This document shows positions 1 to 4,860 of a stretch of 8,532 bases of DNA, piece after piece. The stretch is taken from contig CAKKPR010000018.1 of assembly GCA_919901705.1 (NCBI GenBank), positions 1 to 8,532 on the forward strand. Direction: 5' to 3'. Source of the stretch: Thermodesulfovibrionales bacterium (GTDB lineage Bacteria > Nitrospirota > Thermodesulfovibrionia > Thermodesulfovibrionales > UBA1546). Below the pieces are notes generated by a model. It saw only the letters and a program-made list of their open reading frames with translations, had not been told where the DNA came from and searched no databases. A program made the position numbers and the translations under genes. The first letter of the stretch is position 1; each line of letters opens with the position of its first letter.

Positions 1-491
1 TTGTCATCATCTCTCTGGAAAAGCGCTCCGCCGCATTTGTCACATACTCCATCTTTCTTTGGTGCGGAAAAATAAACGTTGTACATCTGCTGGCAACCCT
101 TGCATGTCCTTCTGCCGGTAAGCCTTTTCATAAGGTCGTCCTTTGGAACATCAACGCTTAATGCCGAATCTATGGGCATGCCTAAATTCTTCAGAATACC
201 GTCAAGTGATTGAGCCTGGGCAGTATTGCGAGGGAATCCGTCCAGTATAAATCCCTTCGTGCAGTCAGACTGTTTCAATCTGTCCTCTATCAGGCCAAGA
301 ACAATCTTGTCAGACACAAGTCCGCCCGAATCCATAATGACTTTTGCCTCTTTTCCAAGCGGAGTCCCGTCAGCAACATTCTTTCTTAAGATATCGCCTG
401 TTGAAATCTGCGGTATTCCGTACTTGTCAATAAGCTTCTTTGCCTGAGTACCTTTACCAGCACCTGGTGCGCCGAGCAACACTAATCTCAT
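1..491 (-). CDS. adk: adenylate kinase, zinc-type LID (partial, 3' end outside window)
   Basis: Adenylate kinase interconverts ATP + AMP and 2 ADP in the cytosol. The first 163 residues are present and the C-terminus lies beyond the left edge. The P-loop GAPGAGKGT is at residues 7-15, the AMP-binding QISTGD near 28-33, and the GFPRN nucleotide motif at 85-89. The LID domain carries four cysteines (C130, C133, C150, C153; spacing CxxC-x16-CxxC), the structural zinc-binding version of the family. The ATG at 489-491 is preceded by an AGGGGG Shine-Dalgarno sequence with about 6 nt spacing, which settles the start. The nearest upstream gene on this strand is rdgB, more than 400 bp away, so adk probably has its own promoter. 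Function is certain from motifs; only the length is unknown. Confidence 0.97.
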   Translation of the reverse strand, partial: MRLVLLGAPGAGKGTQAKKLIDKYGIPQISTGDILRKNVADGTPLGKEAKVIMDSGGLVSDKIVLGLIEDRLKQSDCTKGFILDGFPRNTAQAQSLDGILKNLGMPIDSALSVDVPKDDLMKRLTGRRTCKGCQQMYNVYFSAPKKDGVCDKCGGALFQRDDD

Positions 492-759
492 AATTTACCC
501 CCTGTTGAATTGTCTGTTCTCACTATATTGAAAGCGGTATAAACAGAAATAAATACCACAAAATCAATAACTTGTAATTGTAAAGCAGGACTATTTATAA
601 GTCTAAACAGTCTCCACAAGCGTTACATACTATTCCAAATATATAGTTTTTTCAAGAAAAAAATTAAAATTGTAATATTAATTTTTCTTATAATTGCCGG
701 AACCCTGTAATAAGCCTTTGATTTAAGCGAAATTATAGATTTTTGGGTAGAAGTTGTAA
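492..759. other. AT-rich intergenic region upstream of adk
   Basis: No credible gene was seen here. It should contain the adk promoter on the minus strand, but no convincing -35/-10 pair stands out. TATAGT on the minus strand around 530 is a possible -10 without a good -35. An AT-only imperfect inverted repeat at about 654-689 (AAGAAAAA... against ...TTTTTCTT) could form a weak hairpin and might act as a terminator for transcripts coming from rdgB. The short plus-strand reading frame at 226-447 lies inside adk and is a shadow. Confidence 0.4.
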
Positions 760-896
760 TGAAGGCAAAGGATAATATCTTCGCTCATTCTCGGTTGCCT
801 TTGGCGCCCTCCGAGGTTTTGCCCGCCTCTATATTTTGATAATTGCTGTATGAATTGCAGGCAAAAAAACCGCTCAAATAATATCCCCTGCCTTCA
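760..896 (-). repeat. ~137 bp inverted-repeat element, copy 1 (3' of rdgB)
   Basis: An imperfect ~21 bp terminal inverted repeat is visible (760-780 against the complement of 876-896, about 17 of 21 positions matching). Read on the minus strand it contains GAGCGGTTTTTTTGCC (875-860), a loop, and then a block at 823-780 with GGCAAAACCTCGGAG and GAGAATGAGCGA. The same two blocks, in the same order, form the element at 4861-5010. It starts 17 bp after the rdgB stop codon. It has no coding capacity and looks like a MITE- or REP-like element, or a structured 3' UTR element. Confidence 0.7.
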
Positions 897-913
897 ACAT
901 TTTATATGGCATA

Positions 914-1504
914 TTACTTTCTGCCCTTGAGATATTCGTGCAGTTTCTTTAGTGCTGCCCCCCTGTGACTGAGGCTGTCCTTCTCCGCATCAGCCATCTC
1001 GGCAAATGTCTTTTTGCAGCCGGCAGGATAAAATACAGGGTCATAGCCAAAACCATTTGACCCTTTTGGCCCTTTGCCAATACTGCCTTCGGAATAGCCC
1101 ATAAATGTCTCTGCCATCCCATCAGGGAATGCAAGGGCAATGCAGCAGGCAAAACGAGCGCCTCTTATTCCGTCTGGAACTAAACGCATTTCATTCAGAA
1201 GTTTTTCAAGATTTTTCCTGTCATCGGTGTTTTCGCCTGCATAGCGGGCAGATAAAACTCCCGGCTCTCCGTTTAATGCGTAAACCTCAAGACCGGAATC
1301 ATCAGCCAATGCCGGCATCTTTGTATAATCTGATACTGCCTTTGCTTTTTTAGCTGCATTATCTTCAAATGTCTTCCCGTCTTCTTCAACCTCAGGGCAT
1401 TCAGGAAAGTCATCGAGGGTATAAAGAGAAATCGGCATCCCAGCCACAATCCTCTTTATCTCTTCAACCTTTTTCTTGTTTCTCGTTGCAAGAACAATAT
1501 TCAT
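914..1504 (-). CDS. rdgB: XTP/dITP pyrophosphatase (HAM1/RdgB family)
   Basis: This house-cleaning enzyme hydrolyses non-canonical purine nucleotides (ITP, dITP, XTP) to monophosphates plus pyrophosphate, keeping them out of DNA and RNA. At 196 residues it has normal family length. Visible motifs are the N-terminal TRNKKK (7-12), ALADDSGLEV (65-74, with the catalytic acidic pair D68/D69), LSARYAG (84-90), GFGYDPVF (151-158) and SHRG (179-182). The ATG at 1502-1504 has no recognisable Shine-Dalgarno sequence. It lies only 15 nt after the stop of the DUF5615 toxin gene, so translation may depend on ribosomes leaving that gene or on a leaderless or SD-independent start. The 34 nt around its start are duplicated at 3416-3449. 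An inverted-repeat element follows 17 bp after the stop. Confidence 0.96.
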   Translation of the reverse strand: MNIVLATRNKKKVEEIKRIVAGMPISLYTLDDFPECPEVEEDGKTFEDNAAKKAKAVSDYTKMPALADDSGLEVYALNGEPGVLSARYAGENTDDRKNLEKLLNEMRLVPDGIRGARFACCIALAFPDGMAETFMGYSEGSIGKGPKGSNGFGYDPVFYPAGCKKTFAEMADAEKDSLSHRGAALKKLHEYLKGRK

Positions 1505-1519
1505 GGGTTTGAAGGAAGA

Positions 1520-1885
1520 TTATTCAATTGGCAAGGGGCAGCGGCGTATTCTTACTTTATCTACCACTGTTATTGAATTAGAAATCTTCTCAGCTTTTAT
1601 ATTATCGAGAACTCTTTTAAGAAGGCTGAGCATTTCCTGCTCATTATAATTTCCGCCCCTGAAAAGTATTATTCCAGGGTCTTTTGCATGACTTAGGGCA
1701 AGCAGTTGGGGAAAATCAAGGTCTGCTGTGATAATAACTCTGCCTTGTTTTCTGGCTACTTTTAGAATTTCTTTATCTTTTGTCTTGAATAAACCGATAT
1801 CCGAGGCGTGAACTGCATCGTGTCCTTTTTCATTAAGCCATATTGCAAGTTGGGGAGAGGCAGGCATATCTACGAGAAACTTCAT
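1520..1885 (-). CDS. DUF5615 PIN-like toxin of a type II toxin-antitoxin pair
   Basis: A 121-residue protein with the DUF5615 (PIN-like, Mut7-C-related) pattern: FLVDMPASPQLAIWL at the N-terminus with D6, GHDAVHASDIGL with D29, and GRVIITADLDF with D55/D57, followed by PGIILFRGG. These acidic residues are the expected metal-binding set of a PIN-like ribonuclease. Such proteins are commonly encoded directly after a DUF433 protein and are regarded as VapC-like toxins. Here the ATG overlaps the stop of the DUF433 gene in an ATGA, implying translational coupling. The ribonuclease activity is inferred from the family; the substrate is unknown. rdgB follows after 15 nt and may be co-transcribed. 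Confidence 0.85.
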   Translation of the reverse strand: MKFLVDMPASPQLAIWLNEKGHDAVHASDIGLFKTKDKEILKVARKQGRVIITADLDFPQLLALSHAKDPGIILFRGGNYNEQEMLSLLKRVLDNIKAEKISNSITVVDKVRIRRCPLPIE

Positions 1886-2103
1886 GCAAATTCCATAACC
1901 TCCTCATCCGCAAGACATGCTGCAAATGCCAGAGCCTCGGCAATGTCCTGCGGTTCAAGATACGGATATGCCTTTATTATAGAATCCTTTGTTTCTCCGG
2001 AAGAAAGAAGTCCGAGGATTCTGGAAACAGGAAATCTCAAACCCCTAATACATGGCTTGCCGGAACAGACTTCAGGGTCAACTGTTATTCTGTTAAATTT
2101 CAT
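1882..2103 (-). CDS. DUF433 antitoxin (HTH-type), partner of the DUF5615 toxin
   Basis: A 73-residue DUF433 protein. The signature DPEVCSGKPCIRGLRFPV is near the N-terminus, and the rest is a helical region ending in ACLADEEVMEFA. DUF433 proteins are small helix-turn-helix-like antitoxins that pair with DUF5615 or PIN toxins and probably repress their own operon. I chose the ATG at 2101-2103 because a strong AGGAGGTG Shine-Dalgarno sequence sits 3-5 nt upstream; the reading frame stays open further upstream but without such a signal. The stop overlaps the toxin start (ATGA). A palindrome just upstream (2133-2148) is a plausible operator. Confidence 0.85.
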   Translation of the reverse strand: MKFNRITVDPEVCSGKPCIRGLRFPVSRILGLLSSGETKDSIIKAYPYLEPQDIAEALAFAACLADEEVMEFA

Positions 2104-2120
2104 AGTCACCTCCTGCCATA

Positions 2121-2149
2121 ATTGTAACACAAAAACTATCTATAGTTTG
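2121..2149 (-). promoter_or_regulatory. candidate promoter and operator of the DUF433/DUF5615 operon
   Basis: On the minus strand TACAAT (2126-2121) is a good -10 hexamer, with a poor -35 (CAAACT) 17 nt upstream. A perfect palindrome with 7 bp arms, AAACTAT-AG-ATAGTTT (2148-2133), covers the -35 and part of the spacer. This is the usual position for autoregulation by an antitoxin or toxin-antitoxin complex. The predicted transcript would begin almost at the Shine-Dalgarno sequence. Confidence 0.5.
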
Positions 2150-2177
2150 ACCATTCACTTCATTGTTCTTTACACCG

Positions 2178-2308
2178 CCTCCCCTCTCCTTGCCAGGGAG
2201 GGATGGGGGCGTTATTAAAATTATTTCTGGATTCCGGCCTACGACTGCGGGAATGACAGCAAAGAAAAGCGGATGTTTTGGTTTTAATGGGCGCCGGTTC
2301 CTATTTAT
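2178..2308. repeat. dispersed repeat, copy A (upstream of DUF433 operon)
   Basis: From 2196 to 2308 this matches 4225-4336 in direct orientation with only about five differences, one of them a single-base gap. The homology fades into a GC-rich palindromic part at 2178-2205. The core contains the widespread environmental repeat TCATTCCCGCAGTCGTAGG (minus strand), which encodes VIPAVVGRNPE in chance reading frames. It ends 8 bp from the stop codon of the CsgG/TPR gene. No protein gene is supported here. Confidence 0.9.
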
Positions 2309-2315
2309 CATCCAT

Positions 2316-3377
2316 TTATCTATTCTTGATTTTCTCTATCTCTTTTCTCGCAAGCTCAGCTTCTTTTGATTTGGGATATTTCTGCTCTACTTGTTCGAGG
2401 ATAGCTTTAGCGGCTTTTTTATCTCCCATCTTAAAAAATGCGTACCCTTGCTTAAAAAGAGCCGCAGGGAGTTTTTCACTGTCAGGATAATTCCTTAACA
2501 ACGCTTCAAATTCGACAATTGCGCCTGCATAGTCTTCTTCGGCATAATATGTTTCAGCTATCCAGAACTGGGCGTCGTCAGCAAGACTATCCTTTGGAAA
2601 TTCCCTTAGAAATAACTCAAACTTCTCTCTTGCCTCTTTGTATCTTTTTTCTTTAAAGGCATTATATGCGGTTAAATACGCTTGAGATTGCTTCGTTTCA
2701 CTCGCAATGACAGGCTTTTGTTCTGAGGCCTCTTTTGTCTCAGCAGGTTTTATGGTTGTTACCGATTCAGGTGTTGCAACCTGTTCGCCCAGCAGTCTTT
2801 TCACAAGCCTTTTGCTTGATTTTATCAAATCATCAATCTCACATTTGCACTCATCCTCTGACTGGTCTTCTATCTTTCCTGTCTCAACATTGACAAGCTG
2901 AAGTGAAAAATAATAAGTCTTGCCCACCATGCTCACTGAGCCTGTGATAATCTTCCCGACTCCAAGCAATTGCCCGACCTCAACTATGCATTGCCCTGAA
3001 ACACAGCCAGACAATTGAAACTTCTGTTCCCCGAGTATCTTGTCCATATTGCCACGGTCTATCACCTCATACTTGCCTGACTTGACAATCTCCCTTCTGA
3101 TGCTTTCTGTAAGCGGCCGGATAACATCCTTGTCCACCTTCCCTGTTGTCTCAAGGTCAAAAACTGCAATGTAGCTGTCAATGCGCTTTATCTTTTTGGG
3201 AGTTTCTTCAGCAGGTTTTGGCTCTTCAGGTTTTACATCTGATGGTTTTGTATCCGCAGGCTTCATCTCAACACTCACCGGAGATTCTTTTGTCGCTTTT
3301 GGTTTTGGTGGAGCAGCAGAAAAAGAAACAGCCGAATACATAAGGACAAAACAGATGGATAGAATAATGGTTTTCAT
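2316..3377 (-). CDS. exported CsgG/LpoB-like domain fused to CpoB/YbgF-like TPR domain
   Basis: A 353-residue protein. Residues 1-21 form a signal peptide (MKTI followed by a hydrophobic stretch ending FSA). No lipobox cysteine is at a suitable place, so a soluble periplasmic protein is likely. Residues 22-62 are a Pro/Lys/Glu-rich linker (KPxxxKP repeats). Residues 68-197 resemble the CsgG/LpoB/FlgO superfamily (IAVFDLETTG, YEVIDRGNMDKILGEQ, LLGVGKIITGSV). Residues 233-350 are TPR repeats of the YbgF/CpoB type (YNAFKEKRYKEAREKFELFL, AQFWIAETYYAEEDYAGAI). The join at 222-232 reads PVIASETKQSQ, the translation of a dispersed repeat. The start overlaps the stop of an upstream 18-codon frame (ATGA) and has no Shine-Dalgarno sequence, suggesting translational coupling. 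A cell-envelope role is inferred; the exact function is unknown. Confidence 0.85.
   Translation of the reverse strand: MKTIILSICFVLMYSAVSFSAAPPKPKATKESPVSVEMKPADTKPSDVKPEEPKPAEETPKKIKRIDSYIAVFDLETTGKVDKDVIRPLTESIRREIVKSGKYEVIDRGNMDKILGEQKFQLSGCVSGQCIVEVGQLLGVGKIITGSVSMVGKTYYFSLQLVNVETGKIEDQSEDECKCEIDDLIKSSKRLVKRLLGEQVATPESVTTIKPAETKEASEQKPVIASETKQSQAYLTAYNAFKEKRYKEAREKFELFLREFPKDSLADDAQFWIAETYYAEEDYAGAIVEFEALLRNYPDSEKLPAALFKQGYAFFKMGDKKAAKAILEQVEQKYPKSKEAELARKEIEKIKNR
2683..2711 (-). repeat. GTCATTGCGAG-type dispersed repeat inside the CsgG/TPR gene
   Basis: On the minus strand it starts GTCATTGCGAGTGAAACGA and ends AGCAATCTCA. It is a degenerate copy of the very common environmental repeat (GTCATTGCGAGCGAAGCGAA...) whose translation is typically VIASETKQS or similar. 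It is translated in frame at residues 222-232, precisely between the two folded domains. Confidence 0.75.
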
Positions 3378-3430
3378 GATAAGAAGGTTAAACGGTATAT
3401 TGTTTTTTTGTCAATAAGGACGATATTCAT
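3374..3430 (-). pseudogene. 18-codon ORF starting with a relic of the rdgB 5' end
   Basis: The minus-strand frame from the ATG at 3430 encodes MNIVLIDKKTIYRLTFLS and stops in TGA overlapping the ATG of the CsgG/TPR gene (ATGA). The 34 nt at 3416-3449 match the rdgB start region (1490-1523) at 29 positions: TCAAACCCATGAATAT is identical, and both mismatches inside the shared MNIVL codons are synonymous. The likely reading is a decayed duplicate of the rdgB 5' end. What remains could serve as a short leader ORF that couples translation to the downstream gene. Neither start has a Shine-Dalgarno sequence, so expression is uncertain. Confidence 0.6.
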
Positions 3431-3459
3431 GGGTTTGACGGGAGGTTATAACATTTACC

Positions 3460-3516
3460 CCGTTAGAAGGACAAAAGTCTTCTAACGGAGTTGACAATTC
3501 AAGCAATTCTTGTCCT
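3460..3516 (-). other. hairpin / possible pseudoknot after vapC
   Basis: A perfect 10 bp stem pairs CCGTTAGAAG with CTTCTAACGG (3460-3469 with 3479-3488) around a 9 nt loop. AGGACAA (complement of 3510-3516) is complementary to TTGTCCT (complement of 3468-3474), which lies mostly in that loop, so an alternative or pseudoknotted pairing is possible in RNA from the minus strand. No T-tract follows, so a simple intrinsic terminator is unlikely. It lies between the vapC stop and the rdgB relic. Confidence 0.45.
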
Positions 3517-3523
3517 AAATAAC

Positions 3524-3922
3524 TTATTCAGCTTCTTTCCAGATGGTTTTAATCTTATATTTTGCAATCAGAGGGTCTAAAGTTAAAACCAGCAAATCTT
3601 CCAGTTGAGATTGAGCAATAATCATGCGGTCAAAAGGATCTCTGTGAAGACGAGGAAGATTAAAAACATGAAGGGCATGACTTACCTGTATAGGCAATGT
3701 CTGAACTGCATTTAAAGCCAGTTGTTCGGATATGAAAATATCCGGCCTGGATGGCAATTTTATCCTGCCGATCTGGGCTTTTATCGCTATCTCCCAGCAA
3801 CTTGCAGCGCTGAAAAATAATTCATTATCGCCGTCACTTATTATGCTGCGCACATAAGAGGGCAATTTTGGGTCATCCATAATCCACCAGATAAATGTAT
3901 GGGTATCCAGTAAAGCCCTCAT
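3524..3922 (-). CDS. vapC: PIN-domain toxin (VapC-like)
   Basis: A 132-residue PIN-domain ribonuclease of the LLDTHTFIWW subfamily. The acidic set is visible: D6 (LLDTHTF), E44 (SCWEIAIK), D95/D98 (HRDPFDRMI) and D116 (TLDPLI). These toxins typically cleave tRNA or rRNA and are held inactive by the partner antitoxin; the substrate here is unknown. The ATG overlaps the stop of the antitoxin gene (ATGA), typical for translationally coupled toxin-antitoxin pairs. Length and catalytic residues look intact. The gene name is by family only. Confidence 0.9.
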   Translation of the reverse strand: MRALLDTHTFIWWIMDDPKLPSYVRSIISDGDNELFFSAASCWEIAIKAQIGRIKLPSRPDIFISEQLALNAVQTLPIQVSHALHVFNLPRLHRDPFDRMIIAQSQLEDLLVLTLDPLIAKYKIKTIWKEAE

Positions 3923-4152
3923 TTTTCAAACTCATCCAATATTTTTTCAGGCAGAGGTTTCAAAAAATCAGCTTTTAAACCAATATGACCTTTTGCGCTT
4001 CCTGATATGCGTTTTTTGATTTTCTTAACTATTGGAAGCATGCGAGCTACAGGTTTCCCTGCCTTTGCTATGATGATTTCCTCTCCGCTTCCAACACGGT
4101 TTAAAAGCTTTGAAAAGTGGGTCTTTGCCTCATGCACATTTACGGTTGTCAT
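3919..4152 (-). CDS. Phd/YefM-family antitoxin
   Basis: A 77-residue protein whose first ~45 residues fit the Phd/YefM DNA-binding fold (VNVHEAKTHFSKLLNRV, GEEIIIAKAGKPVARMLPI). A basic linker (KKIKKR) follows, then a C-terminal segment (DFLKPLPEKILDEFEK) that in this family wraps the toxin active site. It should neutralise the adjacent PIN toxin and repress the operon. The ATG at 4150-4152 has a GGAGGT Shine-Dalgarno sequence 5 nt upstream. The toxin gene follows with a 4 nt overlap. Confidence 0.92.
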   Translation of the reverse strand: MTTVNVHEAKTHFSKLLNRVGSGEEIIIAKAGKPVARMLPIVKKIKKRISGSAKGHIGLKADFLKPLPEKILDEFEK

Positions 4153-4169
4153 TTAACACCTCCAGTTAT

Positions 4170-4198
4170 ATGGTAGACTAAGTTGTGGACTAAGTCAA
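4170..4198 (-). promoter_or_regulatory. candidate promoter and operator of the Phd/VapC operon
   Basis: On the minus strand TTGACT (4198-4193) and TACCAT (4175-4170) are separated by 17 nt. Within them ACTTAGTC occurs twice with a 12 bp period (complement of 4188-4195 and 4176-4183), about one helical turn apart. The upstream copy is part of the near-palindrome GACTTAGTC. The spacing and position fit autoregulation by a Phd-type antitoxin. Confidence 0.55.
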
Positions 4199-4210
4199 GA
4201 ATCAATTTGG

Positions 4211-4336
4211 TCCCCTTCTTACCGGGGAGGGATGGGGGCGTTATTAAAATTATTTCTGGATACCGGCCTACGACTGCGGGAATGACAGGAAAGAAAAGCT
4301 GATGTTTTGGTTTTAATGGGCGCGGTCCCTATTTAT
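4211..4336. repeat. dispersed repeat, copy B (upstream of Phd/VapC operon)
   Basis: Direct-repeat partner of 2178-2308. The 4225-4336 part is nearly identical and includes the CGCAGTCGTAGGCCGG core (minus strand). The left end is a shorter GC-rich palindrome (TCCCC...GGGGA). It separates the minus-strand toxin-antitoxin operon from the divergent plus-strand nucleotidyltransferase gene. No protein gene is supported here. Confidence 0.9.
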
Positions 4337-4382
4337 ACTTAGATATATCCCATTAGCAGAACACGAATTTTACTTTTCAGAG

Positions 4383-4388
4383 TATAAT
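4383..4388 (+). promoter_or_regulatory. -10 element of the FAD synthetase-like gene
   Basis: A consensus TATAAT lies 37 nt before the ATG of the plus-strand nucleotidyltransferase, downstream of the end of repeat copy B. No good -35 hexamer is found at 16-18 nt spacing, so the promoter may be weak or activator dependent. Confidence 0.45.
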
Positions 4389-4425
4389 AGAAACGCTGTA
4401 ATCACTTAATCAGGAAGGTTGTCCT

Positions 4426-4833
4426 ATGAAAAAAACTCGCGTAGTATGCGCAGGGACATTTGATCATCTTCATTTGGGCCATGCCAACTTCTTAAAGCAG
4501 GCAAAGGCACTGGGGAATGAGCTTGTCGTTATTGTTGCGCGGGATGAGAATGTTAAGCGCATAAAAAACATATTGCCGGAGCATAATGAAGCAGAGCGCA
4601 AGGAAAATGTCGAAAAAACGAGTATCCCTGACAAAGTTATTTTAGGATACACTGATAAGGATATCTTCTTGATATTAGACGAGCTTAAGCCTGATATCAT
4701 AGCGCTTGGCTATGACCAGCGGGTTTCCGAAGAAGCAATTCAAAAAAGACTGCCAAACTGCAAGGTCGTCCGCCTCAAGCCATACAAGCCCGATAAGTAC
4801 AAGTCGTCGTATTACAGAAAAAAAACGAAGTAG
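4426..4833 (+). CDS. adenylyl/cytidylyltransferase, archaeal RibL (FAD synthetase)-like
   Basis: A 135-residue HIGH-superfamily nucleotidyltransferase. VVCAGTFDHLHLGH (6-19) contains the nucleotide-binding HLGH; ARDENVKRIK follows the second strand; RKENVEK (58-64) and DIIALGYDQ (90-98) are typical; and YKSS (125-128) sits where related enzymes have their S/T-rich phosphate-binding motif. The pattern resembles archaeal FAD synthetase RibL (FMN + ATP to FAD + PPi), which is monofunctional, unlike the bacterial RibCF enzyme. Glycerol-3-phosphate cytidylyltransferase-like activity is the main alternative. The protein is at the short end of the family and has one cysteine near the C-terminus. AGGAAGG lies 7 nt before the ATG. 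It is the only plus-strand gene in the window. Confidence 0.8.
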   Translation: MKKTRVVCAGTFDHLHLGHANFLKQAKALGNELVVIVARDENVKRIKNILPEHNEAERKENVEKTSIPDKVILGYTDKDIFLILDELKPDIIALGYDQRVSEEAIQKRLPNCKVVRLKPYKPDKYKSSYYRKKTK

Positions 4834-4860
4834 AACTACGCTCAAAAATGAAGAAATTAA

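Noticed and set aside
1808..2218. 136-codon plus-strand frame opposite the DUF433/DUF5615 genes
   Set aside because: It is antisense to two well-supported genes and has no recognisable protein features.
2093..2311. 72-codon minus-strand frame with AVIPAVVGRNPE
   Set aside because: It is a translation of the dispersed repeat and of the antitoxin leader in another frame, with no ribosome binding site or family resemblance.
3491..3520. TTGACA on the plus strand as a promoter
   Set aside because: No -10 hexamer at suitable spacing and no plus-strand gene downstream.
2178..4336. CRISPR array or composite transposon bounded by the direct repeats
   Set aside because: Only two long repeat copies 2 kb apart, no short regular spacers, no transposase or inverted-repeat termini, and the interval contains ordinary genes.
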